From Arenibacter sp. F26102 (GTDB taxonomy: Bacteria > Bacteroidota > Bacteroidia > Flavobacteriales > Flavobacteriaceae), in assembly GCF_023015865.1 (NCBI RefSeq), contig NZ_JALKBC010000007.1, forward strand, positions 186,001-250,000: a stretch of DNA of 64,000 bases. Direction: 5' to 3'. The first letter of the stretch is position 1. Each line of letters starts with the position of its first letter. The translations under genes were made by a program, and so were the position numbers. A model generated the notes under the pieces. That model was given only the letters and a program-made list of their open reading frames with translations. It did not search any database and was not told the origin of the DNA. Below, in pieces: positions 36,587-45,487 of this stretch.

Positions 36587-36965
36587 CCTTTGCGGCCTTG
36601 GGGTCGTATTTTACGAAAAAATTAATCCAGATATTTCGTGATACCCGAATTATAAAGGGCATAAAGATTATCATAGTAACAATTATTGCAATAAAAGTAT
36701 TTATCAACGTAGCTTTGAACATTACAAACGCAATTATGAAAGTGGCTACGGCAAATGCTACACCTACACCATAACTAACATACATAGCTCCATAAAAAAA
36801 AGAGGGTTCAATTTTATATTTGGTGCCACAATGCGAACAACGTTCGTTCATTTTAAAGATATTTCCAATATGATATGGATTTTTATCCTCATACATGCTC
36901 TCTTCGTGACATTTAGGACAAGTTCCTGTTAAAATGCTGTAGAGTTTGTTTCCTTTTTTTAACAT
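36576..36965 (-). CDS. DUF983 family membrane protein
   Basis: The 129-aa protein begins with a cysteine-rich segment that likely binds zinc: TCPKCHEESMYED and ERCSHCGTKY (two CxxC pairs). Two hydrophobic helices follow in the C-terminal half (about residues 60-83 and 88-110). This is the DUF983 arrangement; function is not known. The ATG at 36965 gives the family-like N-terminus MLKKGNKLYSIL, while a TTG at 37028 would add 21 unlikely residues. It is convergent with the FAD oxidoreductase (11-bp overlap) and divergent from the ABC-F gene. Confidence 0.85.
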   Translation of the reverse strand: MLKKGNKLYSILTGTCPKCHEESMYEDKNPYHIGNIFKMNERCSHCGTKYKIEPSFFYGAMYVSYGVGVAFAVATFIIAFVMFKATLINTFIAIIVTMIIFMPFIIRVSRNIWINFFVKYDPKAAKVNS

Positions 36966-37030
36966 TTGCAAAAAGTTTCTACAAAAGTACATTTTTGTAG
37001 ATGTAATCAGTGTAACATTAGTCACCAAAT

Positions 37031-38947
37031 ATGCTTAATATCCATAACCTCTCCGTTTCCTTTGGAGGAGAATACTTGTTCGAAGAAATATCTTTCCGTT
37101 TAAATTCAGGAGACCGGGTTGGTCTTATTGGTAAAAACGGGGCAGGTAAATCTACTCTGTTGAAAATTTTATCAAAGGATATGCCCATAGATTCGGGAAC
37201 TATAGCCTCTGAAAAAGATATTAAAATGGGGTTTTTACGTCAGGATATCGATTTTGAACTGGGTAGAACCGTGCTGGAAGAAGCCCATCAGGCATTTGAA
37301 GAGATAAAGGCATTGGAGCTTAGGTTGGACGAAATCAATCACCAGCTGGCAGAACGTACAGATTATGAAAGTGAAGGGTATAATCAATTGATTATAGATC
37401 TGAACGATGTAACCCACCATTATGAAATATTGGGCGGTTATAACTATCAGGGTGAAACCGAAAAAGTATTGTTGGGCCTTGGTTTTAAGCGTGAGGATTT
37501 TGACCGTAAAACTGAAACTTTTTCCGGAGGTTGGCGGATGAGGATAGAGTTGGCAAAGCTGTTGTTGCAGAGTAATGATGTGTTACTGTTGGATGAGCCT
37601 ACAAACCATTTGGATATAGAATCCATTATTTGGTTGGAGAATTTTTTGAAAAATTATTCCGGGGGTGTAATGATCGTATCCCACGATAAAATGTTTTTGG
37701 ATAATGTTACCAACCGAACCATTGAAATATCTTTAGGGAGGATCTATGACTACAATAAGCCTTATTCCAAATACTTGGTGCTGCGTAACGAAATAAAGGA
37801 ACAGCAGTTAAATGCCCAAAAAAATCAGGAAAAAGAAATACAGCAAGCTGAAAGGTTGATTGAAAAATTTAGGGCCAAGTCCACAAAGGCTTCCATGGCA
37901 CAGTCCCTGATCAAGAAGCTCGATAAAATGGAGCGGATAGAGGTTGATGAGGATGATAATAGTGTGATGAATTTGAGATTTCAAATTTCGGTCACTCCAG
38001 GCAAGGTGGTAACTGAAATTGAAGGTTTGGCCAAAAGTTATGGTGATAACCACGTTTTACAAGGGATTGATCTTTTAATTGAAAGGGATTCCAAGACTGC
38101 TTTTGTGGGGCAAAATGGACAGGGAAAATCTACTCTGGCCAAAATTATGGTGGGGGATTTGGATCATAAAGGGCATTTAAAACTGGGACATAATGTTCAG
38201 ATAGGATACTTTGCACAAAATCAGGCGGAATATTTGGATGGTGAAAAAACCATTTTAGATACTATGATAGACGCTGCCAATGAGAAAAATAGGAGTAAGG
38301 TAAGGGATATTCTAGGGTCTTTTCTATTTCGGGGAGATGAGGTGGATAAATATGTAAAAGTACTTTCTGGTGGTGAGCGGAACAGATTGGCCCTTGCTAA
38401 AATGCTCCTACAGCCTTTTAATGTGTTGGTGATGGATGAACCTACAAACCACTTGGATATAAAATCTAAGAACGTACTAAAACAGGCCCTTCAGAATTTT
38501 GATGGAACTTTGATTTTGGTGAGTCACGATAGGGACTTTTTACAAGGACTTACCAATAAGGTCTATGAATTTAAAGATGGTAAAATTAAAGAATATCTTG
38601 GGGATATCGATTTCTATTTGGAACAGCGCAAAGTCGAGGATTTTCGGGCTATAGAAAAGAAACAAACAATAGTCCCGAAGAAAGAAAAATCCAAGGACAA
38701 ACATGTCGATTTTGATGATCAAAAAAAGATAAAATCCCTTAAGAACAGACTCAGCTCAACGGAGAGCGATATATCCAAGTTGGAAAAGGAAATAGCAGGT
38801 ATAGACCATGATCTGCTTATGAATTATGATGCAACCATTGCAAAATCCAATTTTTTCGACGCTTATCAGAAGAAAAAAAAGAACCTCGAAAATCTGATGA
38901 AAACTTGGGAAAATATCACCTTGGAGCTGGAAGAATTCTCTTTGTAG
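37031..38947 (+). CDS. ABC-F family ATPase (ribosome-associated type)
   Basis: The product is a soluble twin-ATPase protein of the ABC-F class, which acts on ribosomes in translation or antibiotic protection rather than in transport. Domain 1 has GKNGAGKST, SGGWRMRIELAKLLL and LLLDEPTNHLDIES; domain 2 has GQNGQGKST, LSGGERNRLALAKMLL and VMDEPTNHLDIKS. An inter-domain linker lies at about residues 240-320. A C-terminal coiled-coil extension (from about 540) resembles that of Uup/YdiF members. No transmembrane partner is encoded nearby. Confidence 0.92.
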   Translation: MLNIHNLSVSFGGEYLFEEISFRLNSGDRVGLIGKNGAGKSTLLKILSKDMPIDSGTIASEKDIKMGFLRQDIDFELGRTVLEEAHQAFEEIKALELRLDEINHQLAERTDYESEGYNQLIIDLNDVTHHYEILGGYNYQGETEKVLLGLGFKREDFDRKTETFSGGWRMRIELAKLLLQSNDVLLLDEPTNHLDIESIIWLENFLKNYSGGVMIVSHDKMFLDNVTNRTIEISLGRIYDYNKPYSKYLVLRNEIKEQQLNAQKNQEKEIQQAERLIEKFRAKSTKASMAQSLIKKLDKMERIEVDEDDNSVMNLRFQISVTPGKVVTEIEGLAKSYGDNHVLQGIDLLIERDSKTAFVGQNGQGKSTLAKIMVGDLDHKGHLKLGHNVQIGYFAQNQAEYLDGEKTILDTMIDAANEKNRSKVRDILGSFLFRGDEVDKYVKVLSGGERNRLALAKMLLQPFNVLVMDEPTNHLDIKSKNVLKQALQNFDGTLILVSHDRDFLQGLTNKVYEFKDGKIKEYLGDIDFYLEQRKVEDFRAIEKKQTIVPKKEKSKDKHVDFDDQKKIKSLKNRLSSTESDISKLEKEIAGIDHDLLMNYDATIAKSNFFDAYQKKKKNLENLMKTWENITLELEEFSL

Positions 38948-39036
38948 GACAAATAATATAAAGGGTCAAATTATTTTCACCACAACTTTTGGCACTTTCA
39001 CAACAAAAATAGGGCTTTCATGTGTTTTTCATCGAA

Positions 39037-39044
39037 TACTTTTG
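39037..39044 (+). promoter_or_regulatory. Putative Bacteroidota -7 box of the LRR gene pair
   Basis: The octamer TACTTTTG matches TAnnTTTG and lies about 60 bp before the first LRR start. The region around -33 reads CTTTCA, a weak match. Confidence 0.4.
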
Positions 39045-39103
39045 TTGTTTGTCGAACAATAATCTTATTTTGTAGGGTAATTCTTAATCCTTAGGTGGAA
39101 AAT

Positions 39104-39982
39104 ATGAGAAAAAGCATATTCATGTTATTTATGGTTGTTGTTGGGCAATTTCTGTCTGGACAGGTTTCTGCTCTGGAAAAAAATGCTTTGATAGACCTTT
39201 ATAACAGTGCCAATGGGGATACCTGGACCAAAAGTTGGGACCTGAAAGCGCCTGTTTCTTCTTGGGAGGGTGTTAGTATTGAGAACAACAAGGTGGTTTC
39301 CATTAATCTAATGAATAACAATCTTAGGGGTAACTTACCAAATTCTATTGGCGACCTGGCTAATTTAAAGGTCTTGAATCTAGCCTTGAATAGGATAGGT
39401 GGGGATATTCCCGGAGGAATCACCAAATTGGAAAAATTGGTTGTGCTAAGGTTGGGTAAAAATAAGATTACCGGCGCAATTCCAGAAAACATTGGTAATC
39501 TGGAAAAGCTTGTGGTTTTGGATTTATTTTACAACAGCCTTTCCGGAGAATTGCCGGTTAGTATGGGAGATATTAAAAAGCTAAAGGTAGTATTGCTTTC
39601 CCATAACGAATTAATTGGCACTATTCCATTAACATTTGGAAAATTGAAATATTTGGAGCGGTTAGAGTTGGCCGATAATAATTTTAGTGGTGTAGTGCCG
39701 GAAAACCTGGATAATCTTACCCACTTGAAAATGCTGGTTTTGGCAGAAAATAATTTTAGGGGACATTTTCCAGAAGATATTCTAAACTTGCCTAATCTGG
39801 AATTGGTTCAACTTCAAAATAACAAATTTGGTAAACATCATTTCAATAGTGATGCTGCTAAAGATAGGTTGGCACTATTTGATTTTGATGGTAATAAGAT
39901 TAGAGATTTTGATATTAATAAATTAAATAGCGAAAAGGATATTAGAACTGCTGAAACGCGTTTTGAGGATGGAGTTAATTAG
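39104..39982 (+). CDS. Secreted leucine-rich-repeat protein (first of a tandem pair)
   Basis: The product is an extracytoplasmic LRR protein of about 292 aa. The ATG at 39104 gives a signal peptide MRKSIFMLFMVVVGQFL; a GTG at 39095 is an alternative. After a cap with LIDLYNSANGDTWTKSWD, about seven plant-type LRR units of 23-24 residues follow, each with an LxxLxLxxNxLxGxIP pattern. No T9SS C-terminal domain or membrane segment is visible. The gene is followed directly by a paralogue. A role in adhesion or protein binding is only inferred. Confidence 0.85.
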   Translation: MRKSIFMLFMVVVGQFLSGQVSALEKNALIDLYNSANGDTWTKSWDLKAPVSSWEGVSIENNKVVSINLMNNNLRGNLPNSIGDLANLKVLNLALNRIGGDIPGGITKLEKLVVLRLGKNKITGAIPENIGNLEKLVVLDLFYNSLSGELPVSMGDIKKLKVVLLSHNELIGTIPLTFGKLKYLERLELADNNFSGVVPENLDNLTHLKMLVLAENNFRGHFPEDILNLPNLELVQLQNNKFGKHHFNSDAAKDRLALFDFDGNKIRDFDINKLNSEKDIRTAETRFEDGVN

Positions 39983-39989
39983 AAAAAAT

Positions 39990-40895
39990 ATGGATATGTT
40001 ACAACGAAAATTGCGTAATGCCGGATTTATGGCACTGCTTGTATTTTGTATGGTGTTTACTAGTATGGTCAACGCCATGGTTCCAAAAAGTGAGACAAAT
40101 GTGCTTTTGGAACTTTACAAAAATATGCAAGGTGAAAAATGGAACACTACCTGGGATGTTAATGCCCCGGTCAACACGTGGCATGGTGTAACCGTGCAAA
40201 ATGGCCATGTGGTAAAAATTAACCTTTTTAGGAACAACCTTGTGGGTAGTCTGCCTGCAAGTTTAGGAGATTTAAAACACTTGGTACATCTAAACCTGGC
40301 CTTCAACGCCATTAGTGGAGAGATACCAAAAAGTCTTGCCGGGCTTAGTAAATTAGAGGTTCTAAAATTGGAAATGAATAGATTGGAAGGCCAAATACCT
40401 TCTGAAATCGGAAATATGAAATCGCTGGTAAAGCTGTCAGCTTTTAATAATTTCTTGTCGGGGAAAATACCCGAAAGTCTTGGAAACATACAGACCTTAA
40501 AGGAACTGAATTTGTCGAGTAACAACCTTACGGGGCGCATACCAAATTCTTTGGGAGAACTTTCAAACCTGGAGAGTTTAGGACTTTTTGAGAATAAACT
40601 GTACGGTTCTATTCCAGGAGAATTAGGAAAATTGGGTCAATTGAAGGAGTTGGTTTTGGCCAACAACGAACTTGGTGGGGAAATTCCGAAAGAGTTTGGA
40701 CAATTGTCCAGCCTTCAGATTCTTCAAATTCAGAACAACAATATATTCTCGTTCGATAATATGGACAATATGAATTCAAGTCAGTTTCTTGTTTTTGACT
40801 ATGATAAGGTAGAAAAAGAAAATAAGTATAAAGATTTTGATGTCATTAAGACAAGAATGGCGGATACGAAGTTTGAGGACGAAATGGAAGAATAG
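39990..40895 (+). CDS. Secreted leucine-rich-repeat protein (second of a tandem pair)
   Basis: This is a paralogue of the preceding gene, about 301 aa. It has the same N-terminal cap (LLELYKNMQGEKWNTTWDVN), eight or so LRR units of the SGxIPxxLGxLxxLxxLxL type, and the shared ending DTKFEDEM versus ETRFEDGVN. The start at 39990 lies 8 bp after the stop of the first gene; upstream in-frame ATGs at 39963 and 39969 overlap it. The hydrophobic stretch MALLVFCMVFTSMV acts as signal peptide. The pair looks like a tandem duplication with divergence. A terminator follows. Confidence 0.85.
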   Translation: MDMLQRKLRNAGFMALLVFCMVFTSMVNAMVPKSETNVLLELYKNMQGEKWNTTWDVNAPVNTWHGVTVQNGHVVKINLFRNNLVGSLPASLGDLKHLVHLNLAFNAISGEIPKSLAGLSKLEVLKLEMNRLEGQIPSEIGNMKSLVKLSAFNNFLSGKIPESLGNIQTLKELNLSSNNLTGRIPNSLGELSNLESLGLFENKLYGSIPGELGKLGQLKELVLANNELGGEIPKEFGQLSSLQILQIQNNNIFSFDNMDNMNSSQFLVFDYDKVEKENKYKDFDVIKTRMADTKFEDEMEE

Positions 40896-40925
40896 TAAAT
40901 GCTTAAAAATAAGTTGGTTTGGTTA

Positions 40926-40957
40926 AAGGGAATACAAATTGTATTCCCTTTTTTTTT
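40926..40957 (+). terminator. Terminator after the LRR pair
   Basis: A 10-bp stem, AAGGGAATAC/GTATTCCCTT, with a 5-base loop and a continuing run of T residues begins 31 bp after the second LRR stop. Confidence 0.85.
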
Positions 40958-41017
40958 GTAATTATGTTATTTTGGAACTTTAAGATACATTTAACAAAAG
41001 TCACTTAAACTTATAGA

Positions 41018-41025
41018 TAGTTTTG
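41018..41025 (+). promoter_or_regulatory. Putative Bacteroidota -7 box of the RND operon
   Basis: The octamer TAGTTTTG matches TAnnTTTG, 27 bp before the adaptor ATG. TTTA about 24 bp upstream could serve as the -33 element. Confidence 0.4.
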
Positions 41026-41051
41026 CAATCAAACCAACTTACAGCCCTTTT

Positions 41052-42188
41052 ATGAATTCTAGAAAAATTGTTTTATCTATTGTTGGGGTACTCCTCATAA
41101 TAGGCTCCATTTTTGGTGCGAAATATATTATAAATAGTAAGTATACCCCAAAACCACGACCGCAAAAAGTGGTAAAAACGGTTATTGTTGAAACCGTCAA
41201 AAATGGTAATGTGCCCATTGTTGTTCCGGCTAACGGAAATCTTGTGGCCAAAAGAAGGGTGGAGCTCTATGCAGAGGTCCAAGGGGTGTTTAAACCAGGT
41301 AAAAAGTTATTTAAACCGGGACAGGAATATAGAGCTGGAGAAATTTTAATTCAAATTGATGCAGCAGAATATTATGCCAATGTCCAATCTTCAAAAAGTA
41401 ATTTATACAATTTAATAACTTCTATCATGCCGGACCTTCGATTGGATTATCCGGAAATATTTAATAAATGGCAAACATATTTAGCCAATTTTGATATAAA
41501 TAAAAGTGTCCCCATTCTTCCTGAAATGTCCACTGAAAAGGAGAAATATTTTATTTCCGGCCGTGGTATTTTAACCAATTACTATACTACAAAGAATTTG
41601 GAGCAACGTTTGGCCAAATATACCATTGCGGCACCTTTTAATGGAGTACTCACGGAGGCATTGGTCACGGAGGGTACCTTGGTTCGTTCTGGTCAAAAAT
41701 TGGGCGAATTTATCAATACTAGCGATTATGAGCTTGAAGTTGCCATAAGTAAAACCTATAGCGATTTGCTCAATGTAGGTGAAGTGGTTGAGTTAAAAAG
41801 TATTGGCCAATCTAAAACTTATAAAGGTAAAGTTGCTAGGATCAATGGGCGGGTAGATTTAACCTCCCAAACCATAACGGCGTTTATAGAGGTCAAAGAC
41901 CCGGACCTTAGGGAAGGCATGTACCTAGAGGCCAATCTTACCGCAAGGGAAGAAGTTGATGCTATTGAGGTAAACAGAAGTTTGTTGTTGGAGAACGACC
42001 AAATTTTTGTCGTTAGGGACTCCATATTGGATTTGATACCAGTTAATCCTGTCTATTTTTCGAATACAAAGGTAGTTCTCAAAGATGTCCCAGATGGACT
42101 TACAATTTTATCCAAACCGGTAATGGGAGCCTATTCCGGAATGTTGGTGAAAGTATTTAAAGACCAAGAAACCAACAATCAAGACTAA
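41052..42188 (+). CDS. RND efflux periplasmic adaptor subunit (MFP/HlyD family)
   Basis: The adaptor links an inner-membrane RND pump to a TolC-like channel. An N-terminal membrane anchor (residues 8-25) is followed by a lipoyl-like half (VPANGNLVAKRRVELYAEVQG), a short helical hairpin, the second lipoyl half (TIAAPFNGVLTEALVTEGTLVRSGQKLG) and a beta-barrel domain (IEVKDPDLREGMYLEANL). The 378-aa length is normal. It overlaps the RND gene by one base (TAATG), so translation is coupled. Confidence 0.93.
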   Translation: MNSRKIVLSIVGVLLIIGSIFGAKYIINSKYTPKPRPQKVVKTVIVETVKNGNVPIVVPANGNLVAKRRVELYAEVQGVFKPGKKLFKPGQEYRAGEILIQIDAAEYYANVQSSKSNLYNLITSIMPDLRLDYPEIFNKWQTYLANFDINKSVPILPEMSTEKEKYFISGRGILTNYYTTKNLEQRLAKYTIAAPFNGVLTEALVTEGTLVRSGQKLGEFINTSDYELEVAISKTYSDLLNVGEVVELKSIGQSKTYKGKVARINGRVDLTSQTITAFIEVKDPDLREGMYLEANLTAREEVDAIEVNRSLLLENDQIFVVRDSILDLIPVNPVYFSNTKVVLKDVPDGLTILSKPVMGAYSGMLVKVFKDQETNNQD

Positions 42189-45100
42189 TGAGGAATATTA
42201 TAGCCTATTTTATTAAGTACCATGTAGCCGTAAATGTAATAATTGTGGCTTTCCTTGTTTTTGGTATCGTTGGGGCATTGTCATTAAAATCTTCATATTT
42301 TCCATTAACTGACTCGAAAAACATTACTATAAATGTTACCTATCCAGGAGCTTCTCCCCAAGAAGTGGAAGAGGGCATTGTCCTCAAGATAGAGGATAAC
42401 TTAAAAGGATTGGAAGGGGTAGACAGGGTTACTTCCACTTCAAGGGAAAACAGTGGTATTATAAATGTAGAGATCGAAAAAGGCAGGGATATAGACTTTA
42501 TGCTCCTGGAAGTTAAAAATGCGGTAGATAGGGTGCCTTCATTTCCAACGGGTATGGAGCCATTGGTGGTCTCCAAACTGGAGACTGTGAGGCAAACCAT
42601 TAGTTTTGCTATAAGCGGTGAAAATATAAGTTTGTCGGCCTTAAAACAGATTGGCAGGCAGGTAGAGAATGATATAAGGGCCATGGAGGGTATCTCTCAA
42701 ATCACTATTTCCGGGTACCCGGCAGAGGAGATAGAGATTGCCGTGAACGAAAATAGCCTTTTGGCCTATAATGTTTCCTTTGACGAGGTGGCGCAAGCTG
42801 TATCCAATGCAAATATTTTGGTTACCGGGGGTAATATTAAGACAGACGCAGAAGAATTTCTTATTAGGGCCAACAATAGGTCTTATTACGGTAGTGAGTT
42901 GTCCAATTTGGTAGTGAGGGCCAATTCTTCAGGAAAAACCATCCGTTTAAAAGATGTTGCCGAAATTCGGGACCGGTTTTCAGAAACTCCCAACACCACC
43001 TTTTTTAATGGGAACCTTGCTGTTAATATTTCTATAACGAGTACCAATACAGAGGATCTTTTGTCCTCATCGGAAATGGTCAAGGCTTATATTGAAGAAT
43101 ACAACCAGAAACACAACAATGTAAAATTGAGTGTTGTAAGCGATCAATCGGTCACATTGAACCAACGGACTCAACTCTTGACGGAAAATGCTGTAATGGG
43201 AATGATTCTGGTCCTGCTTTTTCTTTCCATTTTTCTTAATACACGCTTGGCATTTTGGGTGGCATTCGGATTGCCGGTGGCTTTTCTGGGAATGTTCGTC
43301 TTTGCCGGATTTTTTGATGTAACCATCAATGTTTTGTCTCTTTTTGGAATGATTATCGTTATCGGAATCTTGGTGGATGACGGTATAGTAATTGCCGAAA
43401 ATATTTATCAGAACTACGAAAAAGGTAAACCCCCTATACAGGCAGCGGTTGACGGTGTTATGGAGGTGTTGCCTCCGATAATCTCAGCTATCATTACCAC
43501 GATTTTGGCTTTTTCTATTTTCCTCTTCTTGGATAGTAGGATCGGTGAATTTTTTGGGGAGGTCTCCGTAATTGTTATTCTTACCTTGGTGGTTTCCTTG
43601 GTAGAGGCCCTTATTATATTACCGGCTCACTTGGCTCATTCAAAGGCACTTCAGCCCTTGGACAATAAACCCAAAAAAGGATTGGCAAAGATATTTGCGA
43701 AATTAAGGGTGATTAACGAGTGGGGCGATAGTTTTATGGTCTGGATGCGGGATAAGCTATATGGTCCCTTATTGCGATTTTCACTTCGTTATAAATTATT
43801 GATGTTTTCCATATTCGTAATGTTGTTGTTTTTGAGCTTCGGCTCCATTGGCGGTGGTATCATCAGAACAGCTTTTTTTCCTAGGGTGGCAAGTGATAGG
43901 GTATCTGTAGATTTATTAATGCCCAATGGGACGAATGAAAGGGTAACCGATTCAATTATCAGCTTGATAGAGGAAAAGGCAAAAATTGTTGACCAAGAGC
44001 TTACCGAGAAATATTTAAAGGGTACGGGCAAACAACTGTTTGAAAACATGATACGGAAAGTGGGCCCAGGCTCCTCTACAGCTTCCTTGGATATTAATCT
44101 CTTACCAGGGGAAGAACGTCCGGACGCAATACGATCTGATTTAATTACGAATAGGTTACAGGAATTGGTAGGTCCGGTTATAGGCGTGGAAAGCCTAATT
44201 TATGGTTCCGGAGGCAATTTTGGAGGTAGTCCTGTTTCTGTCTCCCTTCTGGGAAATAATATAGCAGAATTAAAAGCGGCAAAAAAAGAGCTGAAGTCTA
44301 TCTTGGAGAACAATACGCTTCTAAAAGATGTGGCAGACAATGATCCTGCGGGAATCAAAGAAATACGGCTAGAGCTAAAGGAGAATGCCTATTTAATGGG
44401 ATTGGATTTGAGAAGCGTTATGAATCAGGTTCGAGCTGGCTTTTTTGGAGCTCAAGCTCAACGCTTTCAGCGTGGTCAGGACGAAATCCGGGTGTGGGTC
44501 AGATATGATCGTGCCAACCGTTCTTCTATCAATGATCTGGACGATATGAGGATTACTACTCCCAATGGAAGTAAGGTGCCTTTAAAGGAAATTGCCAGCT
44601 ACGTTATTGAGCGGGGCGATGTTGCCATCAACCATTTGGAAGGGCAACGTGAAATTCAGGTTTCTGCGGATATCAAGGATGACAAGACTACCAGTGCCAC
44701 AGATATAATGAATGATATCAGGACGGTAATTATGCCGGATATCCATTCCAAATATCCAACGGTTACAGCATCGTACGAAGGGCAGAACAGGGAAACCGCT
44801 AAACTGTTTGGTTCGCTAAAATTTGTAGGTCTTACTGTTTTGATGTTGATATACATTACCATCGCCTTTACCTTCCGTAGCTTTAGTCAGCCCCTAATGT
44901 TAATTGTTTTAGTGCCTTTCAGTATTACTGCTGTTGCATGGGGCCATTGGATCCACGATTTCCCTATTAACGTTTTATCCATGTTGGGAATAATAGCCCT
45001 TATTGGAATAATGGTTAATGACGGTTTAGTACTTATTGGGAAATTTAATGGCAATCTAAGGGAGGGAATGAAGTTTGATGACGCTATTTACGAGGCTGGG

Positions 45101-45487
45101 AAATCTAGATTTAGAGCTATATTTTTAACCTCCATAACTACTATTGCAGGATTGGCTCCCTTACTAATGGAAAAAAGCCGTCAGGCCCAATTCCTTAAGC
45201 CTATGGCCATATCCATTGCTTACGGAATTGGCTATGCTACGGTACTGACCTTGTTGATGTTGCCACTGTTTCTGGCATTTAGCAATAAAATTAAGGTAGG
45301 ATCCAAATGGTTGCTCACCGGTAAAAAAGTGACCAAAGAGGAGGTGGAAAGGGCTATAAAGGAACAAGAGGAGGAAAGTCATATGCAAAATTTTGAAAAA
45401 CATGAGCAGAATGGTCAATCTACCGAAATTACAACATCGTTAGAAGATGAAATTGTAATATCTAACGAATTGGAAGACAATAAATAA
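42188..45487 (+). CDS. RND-superfamily efflux permease
   Basis: This inner-membrane proton-driven pump has 1099 aa in two homologous halves, each with one helix, a large periplasmic loop and five further helices. Landmarks include the N-terminal VNVIIVAFLVFGIVGALSL, the pore-loop start NVTYPGASPQEVEEGIV, the helix-4 motif GILVDDGIVIAENIY with the proton-relay aspartates, and the equivalent LIGIMVNDGLVLIGKF in the second half. The cytoplasmic tail after residue 1035 is Glu-rich and probably flexible. It belongs to the HAE1-like group (export of hydrophobic compounds), but substrates are unknown. It overlaps both neighbours by one base. Confidence 0.94.
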   Translation: MRNIIAYFIKYHVAVNVIIVAFLVFGIVGALSLKSSYFPLTDSKNITINVTYPGASPQEVEEGIVLKIEDNLKGLEGVDRVTSTSRENSGIINVEIEKGRDIDFMLLEVKNAVDRVPSFPTGMEPLVVSKLETVRQTISFAISGENISLSALKQIGRQVENDIRAMEGISQITISGYPAEEIEIAVNENSLLAYNVSFDEVAQAVSNANILVTGGNIKTDAEEFLIRANNRSYYGSELSNLVVRANSSGKTIRLKDVAEIRDRFSETPNTTFFNGNLAVNISITSTNTEDLLSSSEMVKAYIEEYNQKHNNVKLSVVSDQSVTLNQRTQLLTENAVMGMILVLLFLSIFLNTRLAFWVAFGLPVAFLGMFVFAGFFDVTINVLSLFGMIIVIGILVDDGIVIAENIYQNYEKGKPPIQAAVDGVMEVLPPIISAIITTILAFSIFLFLDSRIGEFFGEVSVIVILTLVVSLVEALIILPAHLAHSKALQPLDNKPKKGLAKIFAKLRVINEWGDSFMVWMRDKLYGPLLRFSLRYKLLMFSIFVMLLFLSFGSIGGGIIRTAFFPRVASDRVSVDLLMPNGTNERVTDSIISLIEEKAKIVDQELTEKYLKGTGKQLFENMIRKVGPGSSTASLDINLLPGEERPDAIRSDLITNRLQELVGPVIGVESLIYGSGGNFGGSPVSVSLLGNNIAELKAAKKELKSILENNTLLKDVADNDPAGIKEIRLELKENAYLMGLDLRSVMNQVRAGFFGAQAQRFQRGQDEIRVWVRYDRANRSSINDLDDMRITTPNGSKVPLKEIASYVIERGDVAINHLEGQREIQVSADIKDDKTTSATDIMNDIRTVIMPDIHSKYPTVTASYEGQNRETAKLFGSLKFVGLTVLMLIYITIAFTFRSFSQPLMLIVLVPFSITAVAWGHWIHDFPINVLSMLGIIALIGIMVNDGLVLIGKFNGNLREGMKFDDAIYEAGKSRFRAIFLTSITTIAGLAPLLMEKSRQAQFLKPMAISIAYGIGYATVLTLLMLPLFLAFSNKIKVGSKWLLTGKKVTKEEVERAIKEQEEESHMQNFEKHEQNGQSTEITTSLEDEIVISNELEDNK

